From Panaeolus papilionaceus (taxonomy: Eukaryota; Basidiomycota; Agaricomycetes; Agaricales), in NCBI GenBank assembly GCA_015501605.1, contig JADNRZ010000009.1, positions 1,969,650 to 2,033,649 on the forward strand: a stretch of DNA of 64,000 bases, written 5' to 3'. The stretch's first letter is position 1. Each line of letters opens with the position of its first letter. Positions 1-12,697 of the stretch are shown piece after piece. The position numbers and the translations under genes were made by a program. The notes under the pieces are model-generated. The model had not been told where the DNA came from. It saw only the letters and a program-made list of their open reading frames with translations, and did not search any database.

Positions 1-2182
1 GATCCTGAAAAGTCGAACATGACAGCGACGCAGATCCAGATTGTCGTCTCTAATGGTAGTCCTCGCTCGAAACAACAAAAGAAGAGACCAAGGACTCTCC
101 GTGACGCTAGCGATGATAGAGATGCGTACTGAGGTAAGTAAAAAGCATGTTTTTGCCACAGCGGAGATTATTACGCGTACGGGGCGCAGCTGCAGAAGGC
201 AGCGAGGGAGAGGGAAGAGCCTAATTCATTCTCAGCTACGTTCGTATTGAAATTCGAAGGGTTCGACAACGAGGCTGCGGGTCTGTCCCGCTGCCAGCAT
301 TGCTGGCACTTCCAACAGTGGGTAAATTGGGTGGCCTGGATCTAAGCAAATCTACTGCAAGATCGAGTTGCCAAAAATCAGTCGTACGTTGTTCCCATTC
401 ATTGTGCATCGCGAGCCAGATTCAATCCGTTACATTGCAATTGGGTTCTGCCTGACATCTCATGTTCTTCCTCCCCATTGACCGCACATGTTCCTTTTTC
501 GGTTGAAAGGAAAGGGAAAAGGAAGCGCATATTTAGACATTTAGAATTCGAGAACTTGGCGCTTACCTGCCCTTTTTGCTGGAATGAACCCGTCATGTCG
601 GCGAACTGGGAAGCGGACCAAATCTAGGAGATTGAGCTTTGCTGGTGCTGCAGAAGGGTGGAGCTGATCCTCAAATTCTAATCCAGCGGTGTAAAGAACG
701 GGGATCAGACCTAACTTGCACTGGGTAGAACCACATCTGTTCACTGTGCTGATCTGGATACAAGAAAGACTAGCCCAATGTGATTGTAACACATATCGCA
801 AAGTAGACTGGTGCAGTTTGCTCACCATTCATTCAATTTATGTTGAGCCTCGGGACCGTTCAAGTCTGCCGAACCGGAAGATGGCCGTTTTTATGTCTAT
901 TACAAGGTAAGTACTTGTTCCGCGTCGAAGAATGATTAGTGCAAAGGCAATTGAAAATGAGGAACTATTTTGAGCAAGTCGTGAAGAACTTGATCAGTTG
1001 GGGAGATTAAGGGATTCGGAGGCGTTCAGGAAACTTGAAGCATCAAGTTGCTCCGGGCGATGGAGCAGGTCCTAAAAGATATTGTGGATGATGGGCTATA
1101 GACCATAGCTGGGGATCATCCAGACGAGATAATACCAGGGAGCGCCAGGTTGCAGGGGGCTTGCAGAGGGGTAATTTGTTACGCCAAGTTACCCGTGAGG
1201 CGGTGTCCGCTCCTTACGGTTCGCCGCTCACGGCGACATCAAGAGTATTCGAGTCTAACGTTGTAAAAATACGATCGATGCCGAGTAATCAGAAGTCAAG
1301 CATTCATGAACGACAAAAATGGGGTCGCGAGGCCAGTCAAAGTAATCGAAGACAAGTTCGAGGATATCAATAGCGTTTATCGACGAGGAAGACAGGTGTT
1401 GGTGGTTACCACCAAAGTCAAAGCGCTGTCATCACGGGTGAAGTTGACCTATGATCGTCTGCGCGCTGGCTACGATCGTAAATAATAGGTTAGAGCAAGA
1501 TCTACCAGGTTTTCGGTGGTGGCGTTGAGAGGAGATAGGTCAAGCGTGGCCTCTATTGGCTATGAACTGCCAAAGAATGTTTTTTACTTTCCACACAAAC
1601 ACCAGTGGAGCCGGCACACAAGGGAAGGATAGGACGGCACGTTTCGGAGGGTCTGGTCAAATTTACACCTGCGAGACCTGCTGAGTACTGTGCAACAGTG
1701 ACAAATGTTTTAATATCTGACGTGGAGCACTGGCGCTACTCGGTCATGTCTGACAAAGCTCGTCCAGATGTGAGATCTCCGTTTGAATGCAGCCACGAGC
1801 ACGAGTCAGGAGTTTACAAAATAGGTTATGGTGATGAAGAGTTTGTGAGTTGAATCGGGCAGAGATTTGGAGCTTGGAGTTTGAACAAGATGGAAGAGGA
1901 GAAGGGACGATGGTGGGAAATTGGGTGATTGGTGCTATTTTCGAACCAAAACCTCGATCCACCAAGAGCATAGCCATTCGTAGCGACGGTTCTACATATC
2001 CCCGATATGAAATGATATGAGCACAAAACTTATATATACAGGGTTCATTCGACCTCTTTTTTTCCTCACCAGTCAGGTCACCTTCATATAATCTCTCATA
2101 TTCTCTCTACCACCAACAAGCCAGCCTTGCACTAGCATTCAACTACTGTATCGTCTCTAACACAGCCAATCTTCATATCACA
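1..2182. other. No supported gene; intergenic
   Basis: Only short open frames without recognisable domains are seen here, on both strands, and none can be joined by convincing splice sites. The last 150 bases contain a TATA-like run at 2031-2038 and a pyrimidine-rich stretch, which fit the promoter and 5' leader of the gene that starts at 2183. Confidence 0.5.
2031..2038 (+). promoter_or_regulatory. TATA-like box of the first Kre9-domain gene
   Basis: TATATATA lies about 150 bases upstream of the ATG at 2183, followed by a CT-rich leader, as is common for highly expressed fungal secreted-protein genes. The position of the transcription start is inferred. Confidence 0.45.
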
Positions 2183-2744
2183 ATGCAATTTTTCCTGTCT
2201 TCCCTGTTCTTCGTCTTCTCTCTCTTCTCTTTCGCCTTTGCCGCACCTGTCCAGCTGGAACAACGCGATGTCTTTGTACCCCCTGTTTTGATGCCTAATG
2301 AGCACTCTGTCTGGAAAATTGGCAGCAAACAGACAGTCACTTGGTGAGTTTCGAATCTCCTAGACGACTTGAAATTATTAACTAAATGCTGATCCGCCGT
2401 TCGTAGGGACGTTACACACCCACCCAAGCAGATCACCAATTCAAAAGCTATGATCATTTTGGCGAAGAACAGCTACCTGGATATCGGTGAGTATTTCTGC
2501 GCATCACATATCTTTTTCCGGACTCATAGGTTTTCATCAGATCACCCCTTGGCCACTGGCATCGATGTCATGACTGGCAAGGCTCAAATTACTGTACCCA
2601 AAGTCACTCCAGGCAATGACTACCAAATCATTGGTGAGTTTCAGAGCACGCTGTTCGTGATCTCGTCCAGATTTACTGATCCGTCTCATGACAGTCTTCG
2701 GAGACTCTGGCAACGCAGGCGCCTTCTTTTCAATAACACATTAA
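2183..2744 (+). CDS. Short secreted Kre9/Knh1-domain protein without GPI tail
   Basis: Four exons read as 2183-2343, 2407-2486, 2541-2633 and 2695-2744, all with GT-AG introns. The protein starts with a clear signal peptide (MQFFLSSLFFVFSLFSFAFA) and continues as a Ser-Thr-rich GPI-anchored membrane family domain (Kre9/Knh1 N-terminal type): VWKIGSKQTVTW, a DHPLATG segment and a VFGDSGNAG end. Members of this family are cell-wall or cell-surface proteins implicated in beta-glucan assembly. Here the stop follows directly after the domain (…FFSITH), so the Ser/Thr-rich stalk and GPI signal of the neighbour at 3423 are absent; the product is predicted to be freely secreted. Intron positions match those of the next gene, so the two are tandem duplicates. 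Confidence 0.85.
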
Positions 2745-3422
2745 AATCCGCCCCATCCGCTTTCTCCTGTTTGATGTTTGACGTATATCAAACCAACTCC
2801 AATGGTTCTCCTCATCACAATACGACTTTGAGATCCAAGACACTGTCTACGACTGGGATTAATTTGTGCTCCCGCTCTCGAACTTTTTTTTGTAGTACCA
2901 GGACTCTTCGCCACTACCTCCTGATATAATACCTTCCCTTGTAACACCACCTCGACATCTCCTCAGGACTATTTTTGTGTATCACCAGTATGTAGTCGTA
3001 TTAATAGTAAGTGTAAACACACTGCCGTACAATATCCGTTTCTTAATATGCATCACCATCTTCGTAACTTCTCACCAACATAATTTCGATCAAGAGTTGT
3101 CAAACGCGTTGTCACGCTCCGCTACAGGAGCAGTCCAAAATGTTGCATATGGGTCTGGTTATCTTGGAGGACCCTACCTAAGCGTACAGACCCCTGGCCG
3201 ACGTGGGACCAGAGAATGATCATCAGACAGACAGACATTCAATCCTGAATTCAGCAATGAATCAATCACGAAGGTCACATGTTCGAAACCAATAGTAGCC
3301 GATTGTATTTAAGCAGTTCAACGAACATACGAGAACTTGTTGACGCTTGTCTCCCACTACGTCCACGACAGTCCTCCATTGGCACTTTGTTTGACGCCCT
3401 TCAACGAGCTGTTATTACTATC
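2745..3422. other. Intergenic spacer between the two Kre9-domain genes
   Basis: No coding frame is supported. The spacer must hold the terminator of the gene ending at 2744 and the promoter of the one starting at 3423. Confidence 0.5.
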
Positions 3423-4521
3423 ATGTTCGCCTTCAAAGCTCTAACGACTGTTCTCGCTCTTGTCTCCTCTGCTGTTGTCCATGCTACACCCTTGGCTATG
3501 GGTCGTCGGGATGTCATTGCCCCGAAAATCATCAAGCCCGATGCCAGTTCAGTATGGCCAGTGGGTAGTGTTCAAACCGTTACATGGTGAGTTTTCAGTT
3601 CATTGTCAACCGGTACCATGCCAGTGTGCTGACGGGCACATTCGTGTGTGATAGGGATACCTCCAACTTCCCCCCTGATTCACAAATCACCAATCCCATT
3701 GGCAAGGTTATCCTTGGCTTCGATGAAAACGACAGTCTCAACCTGGATTTCAGTAAGTTGAACGCTCTATTTTCTCTCTTGCGGTCTTCCTTGGAGACGA
3801 GTTGTCCTATCTGCGAATGCCCCTTGCTGTTCAACGGGAGAATTCTGGTAAAGCTGGAAAAACCGTTGTGACAAGAGTTGCGCTAAAGGATCAACTATGA
3901 CATGATCGCAACTTTCTAAACTCCAGAGAGCATCACTGACGACCTTTGCTATGAATAGATCATCCTCTCGCAGAGGGCTTCAAGCTCCGCGACGGTAGTG
4001 TGAAACTCACTGTGCCAAATGTTCCTCCTCGGAATGACTACCTTATCGTTTGTAAGTTCATTGCATTTCTCGCTTCATGATAAGAATACCAACCGACAAT
4101 TCCCATTACAGTATTCGGAGACTCCGGCAATACTAGTCCTAGTTTCGCCATAACTCGTATTCAATCTGGAGGCAACAATTCATCTTCCAGCGCTGCCCCG
4201 TCCCCACCCCCAGCATCATCTAGCCAGGCCCCCGTTTCACCTACCGAGTCACTCAACAACGCGCCTACCCCAATTACTGGATCTGCCACGACTGATGGGT
4301 CTCCCAACGCAAGCCCATCCCGTACACCCGCAGATTCCTCTGTGGCTGCCCTCCCCACGTCAACTTCCCCATCTGCCGCTGCATCAGATGATGCCGCCAA
4401 CTCGCCTGCTCCTACGCCTCTCGCCGCTAACACTGGTGCAGGAATTTCTATTCATGGATCATTGAACCTCAATGTATTCATCGTCAGCATGACGTCCATG
4501 CTAGCCCTTGTCGTCCTCTGA
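3423..4521 (+). CDS. GPI-anchored Kre9/Knh1-domain cell-surface protein
   Basis: Four exons: 3423-3586, 3655-3752, 3959-4051, 4112-4521. The signal peptide (MFAFKALTTVLALVSSAVVH) is followed by the same Kre9/Knh1-type domain as in the upstream gene: SVWPVGSVQTVTW, NHPLAEGF, a NDYLIV strand and FGDSGNTSP. A Ser/Thr/Pro/Ala-rich stalk of about 95 residues follows, then a small-residue site and a hydrophobic C-terminus (VFIVSMTSMLALVVL) that fits a GPI-attachment signal. It is expected at the outer plasma membrane or in the wall. The second intron (3753-3958) is unusually long for this region at about 206 bases. Confidence 0.88.
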
Positions 4522-7345
4522 TTATGATCAGAATAGGGTATCACCCTTGACGATTTCACGATCTGCTTGTGAACTCCCTCTGGAGTCATCAAGCTCAGCT
4601 AGTCATGCATTTTACATTAATTGCTTGACTGGCAAGCTCACGATATGTTAGGATATTTCGTTACTATTTCTCTTCATTTCTTCTTTTTGAACATCTACGA
4701 ACTTCATCACGCTCATGGACATAACAGGACCTGTATCACGCATAGTAGTTAGTTGCATCGCATACCTCCATCTATACACCCCTCTTGACATTGATCTTTA
4801 CTTCGATGTTGCATTTTCATGTAGTAGTGCAAGCGTCGACGTAGCATGTATGGTTCGTCATGACATGAATTGTCGTGACAAATCCTGCGCTACAGAGCAC
4901 CTTTCGCGCATTGCTCCCATCATGACATGGTCGCTTGCTCCTTCCGACGCATTCTTCATTTGCTCCTCTTTTCTGCCGATAGGGTGGGATGTATCCTATT
5001 CTACCCTTATCGCATGCCCCACCCATTATGTCCGCTCTCGAGCTCCATTCTCGCCTTCCGATTATTCCCTGGATCTTCATCGCATGACTTCAGCACCATT
5101 CCGCCTGTACACCCTGCGTCGGATGTCCGGTGCCCTGTTCACATTCTCATCTGCACCGTCATCATTTTCACCTCATGACTCGACCCATGTCATCTCATCA
5201 TTTTACCGCCTCAACCACCACTCCATCTGGACTCTGGCTTTCCCTGGCATTGCTTTTCCTCACTCTTCTCATTTCCTGGTTTCCCCTCTCGATATCACAA
5301 TCTGTATACTAGTATGCTACGTTTTGTCTTTTGGTCACATTTCAAATATCTTCATCGAAGGTTTCAATTTGTCATGTCAGTTAATGCAATGGAATTCAAT
5401 TTGCTCTTCTCTTCTCTATCAAATTTAGTTTTTGTGTTCAGTTAGGCGGGATGCCAATTCAGATTCAAAACTGGACGTCTATTTTTGAAGTACGAGGGAC
5501 TGGTCGTTATGAACAATGTGCTTCCTTCTCACATTAGCACATTGGTGTACGTTCCAATATATTCTAGCTCGCTTCGCTTAGGAACACGAAGCTGCCGTTG
5601 GAGCACCTTATCTATTTATGAGTCCTTGCGAAGACGAGGTGCCCGTAGAGGTGCGACTCGAACGCAGTTGTCCAGTAATATCGCGGACGTTACCATTTGG
5701 GCCTTACTTGCTTAGGATTGTGATATTGGAGGTCGGTTGGAACATAACATAACATTACTTCGTTCTGCGTAGTAAGTACTGTGGCCTGGCTGGAGCCTGA
5801 GTCCCTAGACTCTGGAGGCTAGATTAAATGAAGTCTTTATGAATATGCAGTATAAAGATCTATGCGATGCACCCCAAGTTACCGCTCTAACGTCCTACTC
5901 AGGGTGTGGCGACCCGATGAATTGAATCGAATGACTGACCTGAGAGTTTTCCGATTGCCACATCGCCCATGACTGCATAAATGTATTATTAGACCTGCGC
6001 AAGTCTGTGTAACTCTGGAAAATCTGGGTGGGTAGGGTAAGTGCGAAGTACGTCAAGGGTGTGCATTATATTTTACTTGTGTAGGGATAGTTTTAATACA
6101 ACGAACTTGAAGACATCGACCTTCGACGGTGCTTTATGTCAATGCAGTTATGAACGAGTGCGATCTTTTCATTCAGGCTTCCCACCAGCCCTTTGGTTCC
6201 TTCTTATCAAATGTGAGGAGAGGGGGTGGGCAGCTCTATAGGGTCTCTTACGAAATGAAATTCAAAGAAGGTTCTATGGTACTCGTTCATGTAAGTATTG
6301 CATTGTATGTCAGTGATAAGGGTGACGTGGTAAGGCAACTTGAACCCTGCCTCGTTGGCGAATTTGACTCTGGAGAGACATAGTCATATATGGATATTCT
6401 GAATCTTCTTTCAAGGACGCCCACGGTGATGGTATCACGATCCTATCGTGGACTGTGCACTGAATTTATGTCGTTCACGTTCGACGTTACATACAGCTTA
6501 GAGAGAACACCCTGTTTGAATGAGGGTCGAACATTTATGCGTTATGGCTACATTCCATTCAGGACCCAGGAGCAGGAGACACCATTGAGGCGTTAATTCC
6601 TTTATTGACAATTAATCTCAGGTTCGATATCCAGGCCGGCAGTAAGTATACATACTCCAACCTTGCAATTAAACTGCTACCTTGATGCTGACAGATTGAT
6701 CATTAAACCGAGTTTCACCGGTGTTATTACCACCCCCGATCGTCAAAAGTGTTCTTATTCACAGAGAAGCACAGTCCTGAATTAACGGAGCCCGTTTTCG
6801 CAGGATGTGTGGAGTTTGTGGTCTCCTGAATGTCGAAGGACTTGATTTTTTTTGCGAGTTTTCATGGAGGCTTGTGTATGGCGCTCGTTCGAACCAAACG
6901 CCAGGATGGTGCCTGACGAATGATCTTGCAACAGTGGCAAAGAGACTAAAATACTTAGCGCCGGTCGACATCAGGAATGATGCCAACTAAATCCGACCGA
7001 CCCACAATGCCAAGGTGCTGTGGATGAATTTGATAGCAGGAACATTCTTGATGTCTGTTACACTTCCCTTGCTGCGTCCTCAATGTAAACTTGGGAAACT
7101 CACAGGTGCAGAATTCCAAATGATTACCATAAGTAATAGGAATGATACAATACAGCTTCATTCATATACATAACTACTGTCCATCATACAGTTAGATACA
7201 CTTCTTATCTGCTCGTAAGTACATATAAATAGGTTACAGGTTAGTGTCTCATTAAAGCAAGTCAGTAAGCATGGTGTTGGTACAGTGCCAATAAATTGTG
7301 AGTATATATCGTAAAAGTCATCATGTCATAACTCGGACAGGGGGC
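4522..7345. other. Long stretch without a supported gene
   Basis: The longest open frame is 4715-5428 (+), rich in His, Ser and Pro with no domain, signal peptide or splice signals; its composition looks like chance reading of pyrimidine-rich DNA. Nothing else resembling a gene, tRNA or repeat was found. Confidence 0.45.
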
Positions 7346-8677
7346 TTAGTATGGCAGAGGGACACAGTTAACCGAGGCCCACATCCTCTTCCTTTTCGAA
7401 GAATAAATCTTTGGGAACATCTCCTCGCAAAATTTCTCGCATCTTCCTTCAAACACCCTCGAATCGAATTTCCAAGGCCGTTCCTGTAGGATGTGGTATT
7501 CGAGATTGAGCTTGATCGAATCCAAGCCATCAAAACCCTCTTCGCATAACAAGGTGTCAAGCGCAGCCCAAGCCTGTTCGCCAGGGAAGTACTCCGACTT
7601 CTTAATCCACGGCGCACTCGACGCAACAATAAGCTTGAACTCGATAGCCCGCAACGCCGGACAAGGCATCGTACGGGGCTGCAAGATCGCGGCAATCTTC
7701 GTGAGTGGGTCATCCGCCCCTATCCTGATGTCCGTCTTGTGACCCAGAATCAAGGTGTGGAGGTTCGGCAACTGATCGAATGGGATTGACCAGGCGTCGT
7801 TGTAAAATGCATGCGTCACAAGCTCGATGATTTCCAGTTCCAGGACCTCGAGGTGGGCGAATGCGTTTCGTGCTACCTGCATCGAGCGCACAAAGTCATT
7901 TTGGCTGAAGATGACGTATTTGAGGCGTTTGACCTGCGCTAGTGCGTTTAAGTAGGCAGAGAACGCATCGTCTCTCGGATCTTCCTCTGCCTCTGCTAAG
8001 TCTAGTGTGGGGAAGGGGAAACAAAAGTCGATGTTGATGGATTCGACTTGGCCGTTGGGTATCAGTCCCTCGAGGATGGGGGAGGCGGTGCTGTCAAATC
8101 GCAGAATATGGAAGCATATGTTCTTAACTGCGCTTCCGGCCAGGATAGTCGGTGGAAGATCGACCATGTTCCGCAATCTCAGCGTCTTGAGCTTCGGGGA
8201 TCGGCATAGGGTCATAAACACGTCTCTGAAGGCGTTATTGAGGTGACTCCAATTCACGGCCATCGAGAAAGACCTTATCCACACCGCAAATTCTTCGAGT
8301 TGGGGGTATAGCACTCGCAATATTATGGGTAAAGCTTCATTATCGAGGATGCCGTACGCGGCATACGCGGAGCTCTCCATAACCAAACGGAAGCTTTTGA
8401 CGTGGGGAAGGAGGCTAATTGTGGCGTCATGGCAGTCAAGCATAATGGCCTTTAGCTTCCAAAGCCTCGAGACGAGCTTGGTACTCTGCACTTGCGCATC
8501 TTGAACGAGTTTGATGTCGCGGAAGAGGTATCGCTGAGCGCGATAGCGAAAGGCGTGACATACGAGGAGGCAAGCTCGGAGGGCATCCCAGGACTGTCGA
8601 TCGTGGGCTGTATTTCCAAGTTCGTCAATAAACAATTCGAGAAGTTCTGCAGGAACGAGGTGGGCAGAGCAAGGCAT
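7346..8677 (-). CDS. F-box-like protein, single exon
   Basis: The protein (about 443 residues from the chosen ATG at 8677) opens with MPCSAHLVPAELLELFIDEL and then SWDALRACLLVCHAFRYRAQRYLFRDI, the usual agaricomycete F-box arrangement of an LPxELL helix followed by a Cys/His-Phe segment. The rest has irregular leucine-rich strands (for example SPKLKTLRLRNM and LPNLHTLILG), as in F-box/LRR proteins. F-box proteins are substrate receptors of SCF ubiquitin ligases; the target is unknown. An upstream in-frame ATG at 8785 would add 36 residues that do not look like part of the domain, so the start that begins right before the F-box is preferred. Confidence 0.8.
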   Translation of the reverse strand: MPCSAHLVPAELLELFIDELGNTAHDRQSWDALRACLLVCHAFRYRAQRYLFRDIKLVQDAQVQSTKLVSRLWKLKAIMLDCHDATISLLPHVKSFRLVMESSAYAAYGILDNEALPIILRVLYPQLEEFAVWIRSFSMAVNWSHLNNAFRDVFMTLCRSPKLKTLRLRNMVDLPPTILAGSAVKNICFHILRFDSTASPILEGLIPNGQVESINIDFCFPFPTLDLAEAEEDPRDDAFSAYLNALAQVKRLKYVIFSQNDFVRSMQVARNAFAHLEVLELEIIELVTHAFYNDAWSIPFDQLPNLHTLILGHKTDIRIGADDPLTKIAAILQPRTMPCPALRAIEFKLIVASSAPWIKKSEYFPGEQAWAALDTLLCEEGFDGLDSIKLNLEYHILQERPWKFDSRVFEGRCEKFCEEMFPKIYSSKRKRMWASVNCVPLPY

Positions 8678-9083
8678 ATTTGAAACTCGACGGGTGGGTT
8701 GTAGGTTAGGAATGAAAAGTGAAGATGAGTGGGTTAAGATAGGAAAGGAGAAGTAGGTATTTAGTTGATGTCTCGCTGACCTCAATTATTCCTCATGAGG
8801 CTCCAGCCCCTATTTAGTCAAGAGCCATCAACTGAACGACGAAAGGACTGACGTCACTGAGCCAAAATCTTGCTTTTGCAATTATAACCTCGTAGCAGCG
8901 GCTACGACGAGGGAGCTGGCAGCAGAATATAGCCCACGTTCTTGGAGGTGTATATTTGCTACTAACGGTGAATATGGCTTGCTGATCACGTTGGTTGGGC
9001 AATTCGCTTTCTTCTTGTAGACAAAATTCTGGGTCTTTTTGCTTTACTTTTCCTACGATAGGCCAAAGAAGCTTTGATAAGGT
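8678..9083. other. Intergenic, nothing recognised
   Basis: This lies between the 5' end of the F-box gene (-) and the 3' end of the carboxylesterase gene (-). No gene-like feature is seen. Confidence 0.5.
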
Positions 9084-11361
9084 TTACGTCTGCATATCAC
9101 CACTGATTCCATGCCAGAAATCACAGCGGTCAATAAAATCGCCTGTCAACGATTCCATAGCGACTGCTCCTGGCTGAAGCAGTATACGAGGGCTCCCAGA
9201 ATCTGCAGTGACGGGCTATCGCAGGAGAAAAAAATCAACTCGATTGACCAAACAGGGGTTGAAGGAGCTTTGCTTACATCCCAAGTAGCGGACTTTGAAG
9301 TAGGTTTCCCATCCGTTACGAACGAGGACCAAAACTCGCGCATTGTTTTAAAGAGAGCTAGGTCGTCTGCGTTGGCACTTGAAGAGGGCCCGAATATTCC
9401 ACCAAGTTCCGCGGCATGATCAGACCCTAGATGAGGGTTGTTGTAGCTGGAAAAAGTGTCAATGCAACAAATCCCGCATGTAGCCAGACAACGTTCACTT
9501 ACTGGTACTGGTAAGACCGTCCTCCAGCTACCTTTTTCCGAGCTCCAGCACCGGTGATCATAGCAGCACTACAGATATATCTCGCCTCACCGTACATCCT
9601 TGCACCTTGTGCACTGACACTATTAGAGAACGAAGCCAGAGGGTACATTTTCTCTGCCTCCGCCAGTTCAGCATCAGTCACTGTCGCCCATTGACCTTGG
9701 AAAAACGTCGTAACCGTCTGCTCGTTCGCGTTAGGTTCAGAGGTGTTCGCAGCGGGGTCTTTGAGTCCCGCAGACCAGTTGTTGCCTTCGTTGGTGTTGG
9801 AACCAAAGAAGACTGGGACGCGGGCGAAGTTGCCTGCTTTGAACGCTTCAACGGGTCGCTGAGTGATAAAGTTGTTGTCTAAAATCGGAGCGAAGACGAA
9901 GAGAGTGTCAAGTCGGGCACCCAGGGTTTTACTTCCTGCTGCTGTCAAAACGTCGCTGGATTTGCTGCGTAAGCATGAGAGTGTCTGTGCGTTTTTAGGG
10001 CAGCCACTGTAGAAAAAGAAAGATAGTGAGTTAATTGGGGCTTGAGCGGGGAAGCAGATAGGAAGTTCTAAACATACGCAAAAGAAGCAAACTGTTCATA
10101 TATTCCCTCCACATACGTCCCGTCAAATGAAGGAGTGAAGCTTAATGATGGGCTGTCCCCCATGGCGGCCTGGAAAAGCCCTTGGTTGTTTCCTCCATTC
10201 GCAATTAGCTATGATACGTGTTGAGCTGCAGTAGGATTGATAAAATTGGGATGTCGTACTTGGAACATGGTAGATCCTGCCCCAGCAGATTGCCCCCAAA
10301 TTGTAACTCGGCTGCACAGAAGAGAGAAAAAAAAGGAATGAACTCAGGGATACGGACCGTGCCTGATAAAAAACCGCTCACTTAGGATCACCTCCGAATT
10401 GTGAGATATAGCGCTTGACCCATTGTAAACCGGCCCTCTTTTGTAACACTATTAGCTGGCTATATGCCTATCATAGGTGCTAAAAATCTACCTGGTCAAG
10501 TAAACCTGCATTCAGCCCCCGGTCTTGACCAATTTGACTTCCACCTGAAGATAAAATTAAACATGGTACAGGCCCCAGAATGCTGGATGATATAGCTCAC
10601 CTAAGAAGCCGAATTGTCCGAGACGATATTCAAATGAAACAAATATGAACGGTTTTGCGGATGTTTGTAGAAGTAACGTTGGGTCAGTGTGACTGTCTCC
10701 TCCTTGGAAACCTCCACCTATGCGAGATAATATAAGTGCTGTTTAAGGTGGCTGCGACTGGGGATGGTACTAACCGTGGAACCAAACCATTACGGGCAAT
10801 TTGTCGGTGGTTTTCGTGTTATTAGGGAGGAAGACCTTTGCGGCATCGTTGTTAAAACTGCAGAACCTAAAGAGCTCGCAAATACCTACATTTCCGAAAA
10901 GACAATCCTCGGAGTTGGAGCCCACAGAAGTTTGTGTCGTGGAGATGCAGGCTTTCCCAAACTAGAAGAGAGGCCACGACAGAGGAAATGTTTATACAAT
11001 TCAACTAAATCTTCGAAATCCGGGCCTAGAAGAAACGAAACGACGTACCTGGGTAGCACTTACAGTCCCAAGCTGCTTTGAGGGTGGGGTCACTGGGGGG
11101 CGCCACCTCAAGTTCCCTAGAGGTGGGTCTGCAAAGGGAACCCCGCGGAAAGATACAATGCCAGTTGCTGTGTTGGAAGCACCAACGAAAGTCCCATCTG
11201 GCGATAAAAGGCGATGAAAATGAGCGAACAATAGTTGAGAGGAGAAAGTTCAACCACTGACAATCAAGTTTGACGGTCGTGCCGATCGCGGCGTCCGATG
11301 GTGCACCCAGAGCGAAGTGCACAGACGATATAAGAGCGATAAAGGCTTTGGAAAGAAACAT
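9084..11361 (-). CDS. Secreted type-B carboxylesterase/lipase, 12 exons
   Basis: Exons on the minus strand: 11262-11361, 11049-11197, 10890-10961, 10775-10835, 10601-10717, 10492-10544, 10382-10437, 10260-10311, 10078-10208, 9503-10006, 9278-9446 and 9084-9215. The product has a signal peptide (MFLSKAFIALISSVHFALGA) and the alpha/beta-hydrolase landmarks of the family: GIVSFRGVPFADPPLGNLRW, SEDCLFGNVFLP, the oxyanion segment VMVWFHGGGFQGGD, the nucleophile motif TIWGQSAGAGS, a candidate catalytic acid in SNTNEG and a His in GSDHAAELGG. It ends with the RCDFW segment common to these fungal enzymes. It should hydrolyse carboxylic esters outside the cell; the natural substrate cannot be told from sequence. 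No frameshift or stop was found. Confidence 0.9.
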
Positions 11362-12697
11362 TACTCGACAGTGGCACCAACGAGAGTGGAAGTGGGAGTT
11401 ATGTAGGATAATCGTCTGCGTCTTAAAAATAAAGCTTCGTAATACATCTCGCTTCGACTCCAACAATTTAGTCTGATAAACCCGATATGAATAGCATTTA
11501 AAACAGAATAAATTGGTGCTGCATCTAGCACGGCCTCCTGAAGCAATTCGCAAGCCGGCTGCGCATCCGTTCCTGCTGGCGTCTTTGACGAGGTTCCAAA
11601 AAAGAAGAGAAAACTATACCATATCTGCCGTATCGAAGTCCTAAGAAATAGCTAGATTGTTTCCTGGAAGACATAGAAGCTTGAATGCAAGCAGTTGTGG
11701 TCCAATTGGAGAAGCAATTGTCTGAGAAGCAACTTTTTCTTGAAATAAAACGAGCCTGATGATCATGACGCATGGGATGGAATATTTTGAGGTGAATCTC
11801 TGCAAGAATGCAAGGAACGCATGACCAGGTTGCAGGGCGTTTCATAGTCGGTTTCAAGACATTCAGAAGTGAAGATGCAAACAGTTCCTGTGGTGGTTGG
11901 CAGACGACAATCAAACCGGTTTTCTTGATGGTTTATCATGTTGTGCAATGATATCTGATACCAAGTTTCCAATGAGAATGTATAGCAAGTATGAAGAGAA
12001 TGTATAATTTTTTTGTGTCAAACACTGCGGTCGCAGGTCGTAGTTGTGGTTGTTGTCAACATTGATGAGGTGCTCAGACCATCAACTCGATGTGCCCCTG
12101 AATAATGATTGATGAGCCGCCCCTAAACCTCTCATTGTCACTGGTCACTTACCTTGACCAACCGGCTACCGCGCCCCCGCCCTTTTCTTTCGACCGAAAG
12201 GGAGGTTAATCGCTATTTATATAAGGACGCTGTGATGAACAGCAGGTGTTGACTCTAGGTATCCCCTTCATCGACCACCACCACCAGTCTGGCCTCATTC
12301 AGACAGAAAGGCAGATATCCAGCACTCAGCTCTTGTCCCGATTCAGACACTTCTCTCTCAGCACTGTCGACCTAAGATTTAACGGACACTTACGTCCTGA
12401 AGCGGCAGAATCGAGGACAAGGTCGTCGAATTGGGTTGCATGGGCTTCCAGAGTCAACTCGTGTTTGATTAGTGTGTCTGATAACGAAATCAGCTCTCAA
12501 AGGCTTGCTGCTTGGATCTGCCTCGCGATAATCCGCGTGGAATTCATATTTACCATTAGGCAGAAATGCCAGTCAGCCTCCTTCCCACCTGCATAAAGTT
12601 TCCTCTTTCTCGCGTAGGTGAGTGCTCGTTCACTAGATGTGACTGACGAACGACTGACGGCTAGTCCTACTTTGTGTGCACTATTATCATAGGAAGG
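11362..12697. other. Divergent intergenic region and 5' leader
   Basis: This is shared between the start of the carboxylesterase (-) and an F-box gene (+). The frame 12246-12596 (+) has no domain and lies in what is probably the transcribed leader of the gene at 12698. A plausible leader intron runs from about 12616 (GTGAGTGC) to about 12664 (GGCTAG). Confidence 0.45.
12214..12226 (+). promoter_or_regulatory. TATA box
   Basis: TATTTATATAAGG is a strong TATA match, with an expected transcription start near 12245. It implies a long leader of about 450 bases before the ATG at 12698. Confidence 0.55.

Noticed and set aside
4715..5428. 237-residue open frame on the plus strand
   Set aside because: It is rich in His, Ser, Phe and Pro from pyrimidine-rich DNA and has no signal peptide, domain or splice continuity. 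It lies directly after the GPI gene and is probably 3' flanking sequence.
5900..5975. Possible tRNA-like fold
   Set aside because: The acceptor arms do not pair and there is no standard T-arm sequence, so it was not called.
7321..7713. 130-residue Arg/Ser-rich minus-strand frame
   Set aside because: It is a different frame on the same strand as the F-box gene at 7346-8677, with composition typical of a shadow frame.
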